A DNA stretch of 55,468 nt, from positions 1 to 55,468 of the forward strand of contig VYFG01000043.1 of the NCBI GenBank assembly GCA_009842505.1, written 5' to 3'. Below, one piece after another: positions 51,797 to 55,468 of the stretch. The notes beneath the pieces are model-generated. The model was not told the origin of the DNA, ran no database searches, and worked only from the letters and a program-made list of their open reading frames with translations. The stretch is from Gammaproteobacteria bacterium. Its GTDB lineage: Bacteria; Pseudomonadota; Gammaproteobacteria; Arenicellales; Poriferihabitantaceae. The translations under genes were made by a program, and so were the position numbers. Position 1 is the stretch's first letter. Every line of letters begins with the position of its first letter.

Positions 51797-52942
51797 ATGC
51801 CCCTGAGTGCCCTGGCAGCCGGGTTCATTGCCATCCTGGTCGGGTACGGGGGCTCCGCCGCCATCGTGTTCCAGGCGGCCTCCGTCGCCGGCGCCGACGC
51901 CGGGCTGATCGGTTCCTGGATGGGGGCCCTCGGTATCGGTATGGGGGTCACAACCATCGCGCTGTCCCTGAAATACCGGGCGCCGGTCGTCACGGCCTGG
52001 TCAACCCCCGGCGCCGCGATGCTGGTGGTTGCCCTGGTGGGCGTGGACCTGTCCGCGGCCGTCGGGGCGTTCCTGTTTTCCGGCGCCCTGGTCACGCTGG
52101 CGGGCTATTCCGGATGGTTCGAACGGATCATGGACAGGGTCCCCCTGCAATTGGCGTCCGCCATGCTTGCCGGGGTGCTGGCGCGGTTCGGCATGGATGT
52201 CTTCGTGGTCATGCAGTCGGACCTGGCGCTGGTATTGCCGATGTTCGCCGCGTACCTGCTGGTGAAGCGCCTGTCGCCGCGGTACGTGGTGATCCTGGTG
52301 CTGTTTCTCGGGATAGGACTGTCCGCGCTCTACGGCCTGTTCCGGTTTGAATCCCTGACATTTGCCCTGGCAAGGCCGGTCTTCACGTCGCCGTCGCTGG
52401 ACCCGGCGGTGATCCTCGGTGTCGGGGTGCCGCTCTTCCTGGTCACCATGGCTTCCCAGAATATCCCGGGAGTGGCCGTGCTGCGGACGTACGGATATGC
52501 CCGCGTTCCGGTCTCTCCCGTTGTCGGGAGCACCGGCCTGGTGACCCTGCTGATGGCGCCGTTCGGCGGGTTCGCCTACAACCTCGCCGCGATTACCGCC
52601 GCGATCTGCGCCGGCCCCGACGCGCATCCGGACCGGGAAAGACGGTATCTCGCGGGGGTGGCGGCGGGACTCTTCTACCTGGCGGCGGGTGTCCTCGGGG
52701 GCACCGTGGCCGCGCTGTTCATCGCTTTTCCGGATGCCCTGGTGATCGCCATTGCCGGGATCGCGCTACTCGGCACCATCACCAGCAGCCTGCAGCAGGC
52801 CATGGACGACAGCGCCTGGCGGGAGCCGGCCCTGATCACCTTCCTGGTCACCCTGTCCGGAGTCGACCTGTACGGCGTGGGTTCCGCGTTCTGGGGTCTG
52901 GTGGCGGGGGCGCTGGCCATGTGGCTGCTGGGGCGCAGATGA
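51797..52942 (+). CDS. BenE-family (benzoate/H+ symporter-like) membrane transporter
   Basis: 381 residues from ATG at 51797. About twelve helices. BenE-family pattern: FIAILVGYGGSAAIVFQAA (about 8-26), TAWSTPGAAMLVVAL (about 66-80), LVTMASQNIPGVAVLRTYGY (about 215-234), FGGFAYNLAAITAAICAG (about 256-273). E. coli YdcO and Acinetobacter BenE are relatives; benzoate or other aromatic and purine-like acids are proposed substrates. It directly follows the DUF1989-GcvT gene (82 bases) and meets livF convergently, so its cargo may feed the preceding enzymes. Confidence 0.9.
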   Translation: MPLSALAAGFIAILVGYGGSAAIVFQAASVAGADAGLIGSWMGALGIGMGVTTIALSLKYRAPVVTAWSTPGAAMLVVALVGVDLSAAVGAFLFSGALVTLAGYSGWFERIMDRVPLQLASAMLAGVLARFGMDVFVVMQSDLALVLPMFAAYLLVKRLSPRYVVILVLFLGIGLSALYGLFRFESLTFALARPVFTSPSLDPAVILGVGVPLFLVTMASQNIPGVAVLRTYGYARVPVSPVVGSTGLVTLLMAPFGGFAYNLAAITAAICAGPDAHPDRERRYLAGVAAGLFYLAAGVLGGTVAALFIAFPDALVIAIAGIALLGTITSSLQQAMDDSAWREPALITFLVTLSGVDLYGVGSAFWGLVAGALAMWLLGRR

Positions 52943-52996
52943 GGCCTGCCGCGGTTATCCGGCCGGCGCTGGCGGCATGCCGGTGCGGCATCCGGG

Positions 52997-53704
52997 TCAG
53001 ATACCCAGGTATGCCTTCTTCACATGCTCGTTGTCGGCAAGCAGGTCGGCCCGGTCTTCCAGGGCGATCAGCCCGGTTTCCAGCACATAGCCGCGATCCG
53101 CGAGCTGCAGGGCGAGGTCCGCGTTCTGTTCGACCAGGATGATCGTCACGCCCTGGGCGTTGATTTCCCTGAGGATGGTGCCGATCTCCTGCACGATGAT
53201 CGGTGCAAGCCCAAGGGAGGGCTCGTCCAGCAGCAGTACACGGGGGCGCGACATCAGGGCCCGACCGATGGAAAGCATCTGCTGCTCGCCGCCGCTCAAC
53301 GTCCGGCCGTGCTGGTGGCGGCGTTCCCCGAGGCGGGGGAACTTCTCGAAGATTCCGTGGAGGTCCTGTTCGATGCGGTCGCGGTCATCGTAGATGAACG
53401 CCCCCAGTCTCAGGTTCTCCTCGACACTTAAGTCCTTGAATATCCTCCTGCCTTCGGGCACATGGGCGATGCCCATGCGCAGGATCCTGTCGGCCACGAC
53501 GCCGTCGATGCGCTGGTCATTGAGCAGTATTTCGCCGCTGTCCGGCTTCACCAGCCCGGAGATGGCCCGCAGGGTCGTGCTCTTGCCGGCGCCGTTCGAG
53601 CCGATCAGGGTGACGAAGGCCGCATCAGGGACCTCCAGGCTGATGCCCTTGAGGGCGGCGACGTTGTGGTAGTTGACCTGCAGGTTCCGGATGGAGAGCT
53701 TCAC
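52997..53704 (-). CDS. livF: Branched-chain amino-acid ABC transporter ATP-binding protein LivF
   Basis: 235 residues. ABC ATPase: Walker A GSNGAGKST (about 35-43), signature LSGGEQQMLSIGRAL (about 136-150), Walker B VLLLDEPSLGLAPII (about 155-169). LivF-type features are the short length and RDRIEQDLHGIFEKFPRLGERR. With LivG it powers the LivHM membrane pair for hydrophobic amino acids, or for urea/amides in relatives. Its start overlaps the livG stop by 4 bases. Confidence 0.94.
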   Translation of the reverse strand: MKLSIRNLQVNYHNVAALKGISLEVPDAAFVTLIGSNGAGKSTTLRAISGLVKPDSGEILLNDQRIDGVVADRILRMGIAHVPEGRRIFKDLSVEENLRLGAFIYDDRDRIEQDLHGIFEKFPRLGERRHQHGRTLSGGEQQMLSIGRALMSRPRVLLLDEPSLGLAPIIVQEIGTILREINAQGVTIILVEQNADLALQLADRGYVLETGLIALEDRADLLADNEHVKKAYLGI

Positions 53705-54459
53705 TTGTGATCCCCCCCGAGGTAGGCCCTGATCACCTCCGGATTGCTGCGCACCTCCTCCGGCGAGCCCTGCGCTAGCAGGGTGCCGAAATTGAGTACC
53801 GTGAGCCGGTCGCAGAGCCCCATGACCGCCTTCATGTCATGTTCCACCAGAACGACGGTGACACCGGATTCCCTCACCTTGCGCGTCAGTTCCATCATAT
53901 TGCCGGTCTCTTCGGGGTTCATCCCGGCGAACGGCTCGTCCATCAGCAGCAGTCTCGGCCGCGATACCAGGGCGATGGCCATTGCAAGGGCGCGCTGGGA
54001 TCCCAGCGGCAGTTCCGAGGCCAGCTGTTCCCCGCGCGCGGTCAGGCCCATGAATTCCATGACTTCCCTGGCCGCCTGGCCGGCGTCCTGCTGTTTCACC
54101 CTGTCCAGGCCCAGGATCGCGGAAAAGATATCCGTGCGCGACTGGTTGTGGGTGCCGATGAGGATGTTCTCGTAGACCGTCATTTCCTGGAACAGCGTCG
54201 TTTCCTGGAACGTCCGCACGACCCCCTCGGCGGCGATCCGGGAAGGCTTGATGCCGGTAATCTGGTGCCCGTCAAACAGGATGTCCCCGCCGGTGGGCGT
54301 ATTGAAGCCGGCGATGATCTTGAACATCGTGCTCTTGCCGGCTCCGTTGGGACCGATCAGACCATGGATCTCCCCCTGCTCGACGTGGAAGCTGACCCCG
54401 TTCAGGGCGACCAGGCCGCCGAACCGCATGATCAGGTTCTGTACTTCCAGGATGGCCAT
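53701..54459 (-). CDS. livG: Branched-chain amino-acid ABC transporter ATP-binding protein LivG
   Basis: 252 residues. Walker A GPNGAGKST (about 37-45), signature ELPLGSQRALAMAIAL with the LivG-type LPLG in place of LSGG (about 148-163), Walker B LLLMDEPFAGMNPEE (about 168-182), and VVLVEHDMKAVM (H-loop). The short C-terminal LivG extension (NPEVIRAYLG) is present. Partner of LivF; overlaps livM by 1 base and livF by 4. Confidence 0.94.
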   Translation of the reverse strand: MAILEVQNLIMRFGGLVALNGVSFHVEQGEIHGLIGPNGAGKSTMFKIIAGFNTPTGGDILFDGHQITGIKPSRIAAEGVVRTFQETTLFQEMTVYENILIGTHNQSRTDIFSAILGLDRVKQQDAGQAAREVMEFMGLTARGEQLASELPLGSQRALAMAIALVSRPRLLLMDEPFAGMNPEETGNMMELTRKVRESGVTVVLVEHDMKAVMGLCDRLTVLNFGTLLAQGSPEEVRSNPEVIRAYLGGDHK

Positions 54460-55415
54460 CAGCCGCTGTCCCGGCGCCTGCCTAATCTTGCCCTGACCTT
54501 GTCCGGCAGGCTTTCAAGGCCGTTTGGCAGGAACAGGATGCCGAAAACCAGGATCGCGCCGTACAACGCGGGACGGAGCACGTCGAATCCGCGGAACATC
54601 TCGTCCAGGACGGACAGCACCACCGCACCGACAATGGGCCCGTAGAATGTCCGGTAGCCGCCCACGATCACCCAGATCAGGATGAATACCATGAAGCCGA
54701 TATCGAACTGCTTGGGTGTGACGGTACCGATGTAGTGCACCTTCAGGGCGCCCGCCACGCCGACGAAAACGGACCCGGTGATGAATGCCAGCGAACGATA
54801 GTTCCAGGTGTTGACTCCGACGGATTCCGCCAGCGGGGCTTTCCAGTGCACCGCGTGCAGTGTCAGCCCGATCCGGGATTTCTCGATGCGGTACAGCAGG
54901 AACAGGCAGATCGTGACGATGACCAGCACCATGTAGAAATACGGGATCGGTTCGAGAAAATCGATGTCCAGCAGCTCCGGCGGCGGGATGGCGCTGACCC
55001 CGCTGGTGCCCCCGAAGGGCTTGATGAAGTGGATCCAGGACAGTCTGATGGCCTCGCCCGCCGCGAAGGAGCCGATCAGGAAGTAGAACTGGGTCATCCG
55101 GAACAGCGGAAAGCAGAGTAGGCCCGCCATGATCCCGGCCCCGACACCTGCCAGCGGCATGCTGATCCAGAAGGAGACATCGAAATGCTTTGACAGGATT
55201 GCGCTGGTATAGGCGCCGATGCCCATCATCACCGCGTGGATCAGGGACCATTCGCCGGTGAGCGTAACCAGCCGGTAACTGGCAACCACCAGGATATTGA
55301 TGACCAGAAACAGGAGAAAATCCTGGTGGTGGTACTTGAGAAAGTGCGGCAGCACCACGAGGGCGGCGAGGACCACCGCGATGACGAAGAAATGCCTGAT
55401 GCCGGATGCGTTCAT
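54459..55415 (-). CDS. livM: Branched-chain amino-acid ABC transporter permease LivM
   Basis: 318 residues, about nine hydrophobic helices. LivM pattern: LRHFFVIAVVLAALV-like start (RHFFVIAVVLAALVVLPHF, about 7-25), TGEWSLIHAVMMGIGAYTSA (about 51-70), and the EAA-like cytoplasmic loop FITGSVFVGVAGALKVHYIG (about 214-233). The family's TGQ/SLG segment reads TGEWSL here. Pairs with LivH. Its ATG overlaps the end of livH (ATGA), so the operon continues beyond the window. Confidence 0.93.
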   Translation of the reverse strand: MNASGIRHFFVIAVVLAALVVLPHFLKYHHQDFLLFLVINILVVASYRLVTLTGEWSLIHAVMMGIGAYTSAILSKHFDVSFWISMPLAGVGAGIMAGLLCFPLFRMTQFYFLIGSFAAGEAIRLSWIHFIKPFGGTSGVSAIPPPELLDIDFLEPIPYFYMVLVIVTICLFLLYRIEKSRIGLTLHAVHWKAPLAESVGVNTWNYRSLAFITGSVFVGVAGALKVHYIGTVTPKQFDIGFMVFILIWVIVGGYRTFYGPIVGAVVLSVLDEMFRGFDVLRPALYGAILVFGILFLPNGLESLPDKVRARLGRRRDSG

Positions 55416-55468
55416 GTCAAACGTTCATGTTCGCGGCCGTGAACACCCCGCCCGATGTAACTGACTGA
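55412..55468 (-). CDS. livH: 3' end of LivH permease gene (cut by window edge)
   Basis: The minus-strand frame gives eighteen residues ending GREHERLT and a stop that overlaps the livM start by 4 bases. The position immediately before livM is where livH is expected, and a basic C-terminal tail is typical. The fragment is too short for a sequence-based call. Confidence 0.5.
   Translation of the reverse strand, partial: SVSYIGRGVHGREHERLT

Overview
The window is a GC-rich, densely packed stretch of a proteobacterial chromosome. An HrpA helicase, the miaB-ybeZ-ybeY-lnt block, SlyD, an Xni-type nuclease and a CrbS/CrbR-like (MxtR/ErdR) two-component pair point to an environmental gammaproteobacterium. 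Several C4-dicarboxylate, amino-acid and purine uptake or breakdown genes suggest a heterotroph living on small organic molecules. I cannot name the species from sequence alone. Both window edges cut genes: hrpA on the left and livH on the right.

Layout: (1) 1-8652, plus strand: hrpA 3' part, a YdcF-type membrane protein, then an overlapping chain miaB-ybeZ-ybeY-lnt and bioY. The usual ybeX (corC) is missing from the chain. (2) 9165-14120, minus strand: a TRAP transporter dctP-dctQ-dctM with a perfect FNR/Anr-type box upstream, a 13-bp hairpin between dctP and dctQ, a probable terminator behind dctM, and an unusually long DctM with a soluble C-terminal domain. (3) 14354-17308, minus strand: folE, xni, a 59-residue two-helix membrane protein and a SABATH-like (plant carboxyl methyltransferase family) methyltransferase. 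(4) 17533-25513: a PLP trans-sulfuration enzyme overlapping a DUF2797 gene, a large MscS channel, an iron-type alcohol dehydrogenase, a methyltransferase, and a small accessory islet with higA and a decayed higB fused in frame behind an EamA exporter gene. (5) 25742-31838, plus strand: bifunctional PutA, adenine deaminase and a DUF2130 coiled-coil protein. (6) 31871-41801: an SDR-fold protein that has lost its catalytic residues, the convergent crbR/crbS pair, slyD, an M24 peptidase, a K+-channel-like protein with an altered filter, and a minus-strand operon of cytochrome c, enoyl-CoA hydratase-like protein and isopropylmalate-dehydrogenase-like protein.

(7) 42131-45968: an ammonium transporter followed by a 63-residue membrane protein and a strong terminator, an NTF2-like protein, then a second accessory islet. 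This islet holds a PIN (VapC) toxin with an antitoxin of unusual architecture (an N-terminal DUF7662-like domain in place of a recognised DNA-binding fold), an inverted repeat in its promoter, and the remains of an IS200/IS605-type end. (8) 45969-52942, plus strand: a rhodanese-metallo-beta-lactamase fusion with an altered zinc motif, a CxPSR sulfatase/phosphonate-ester hydrolase, a DUF1989-GcvT fusion and a BenE-family transporter, which look like a catabolic cluster for an unknown substrate. (9) 52997-55468, minus strand: livF-livG-livM and the end of livH, a branched-chain amino-acid type ABC importer.

The best candidates for something undescribed are the DUF7662-like antitoxin/PIN module with its operator, the Amt partner peptide, the degenerate SDR beside crbR, the bacterial SABATH methyltransferase and the rhodanese-MBL / sulfatase / DUF1989-GcvT cluster. 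All family names come from recognising motifs by eye; no database search was run.
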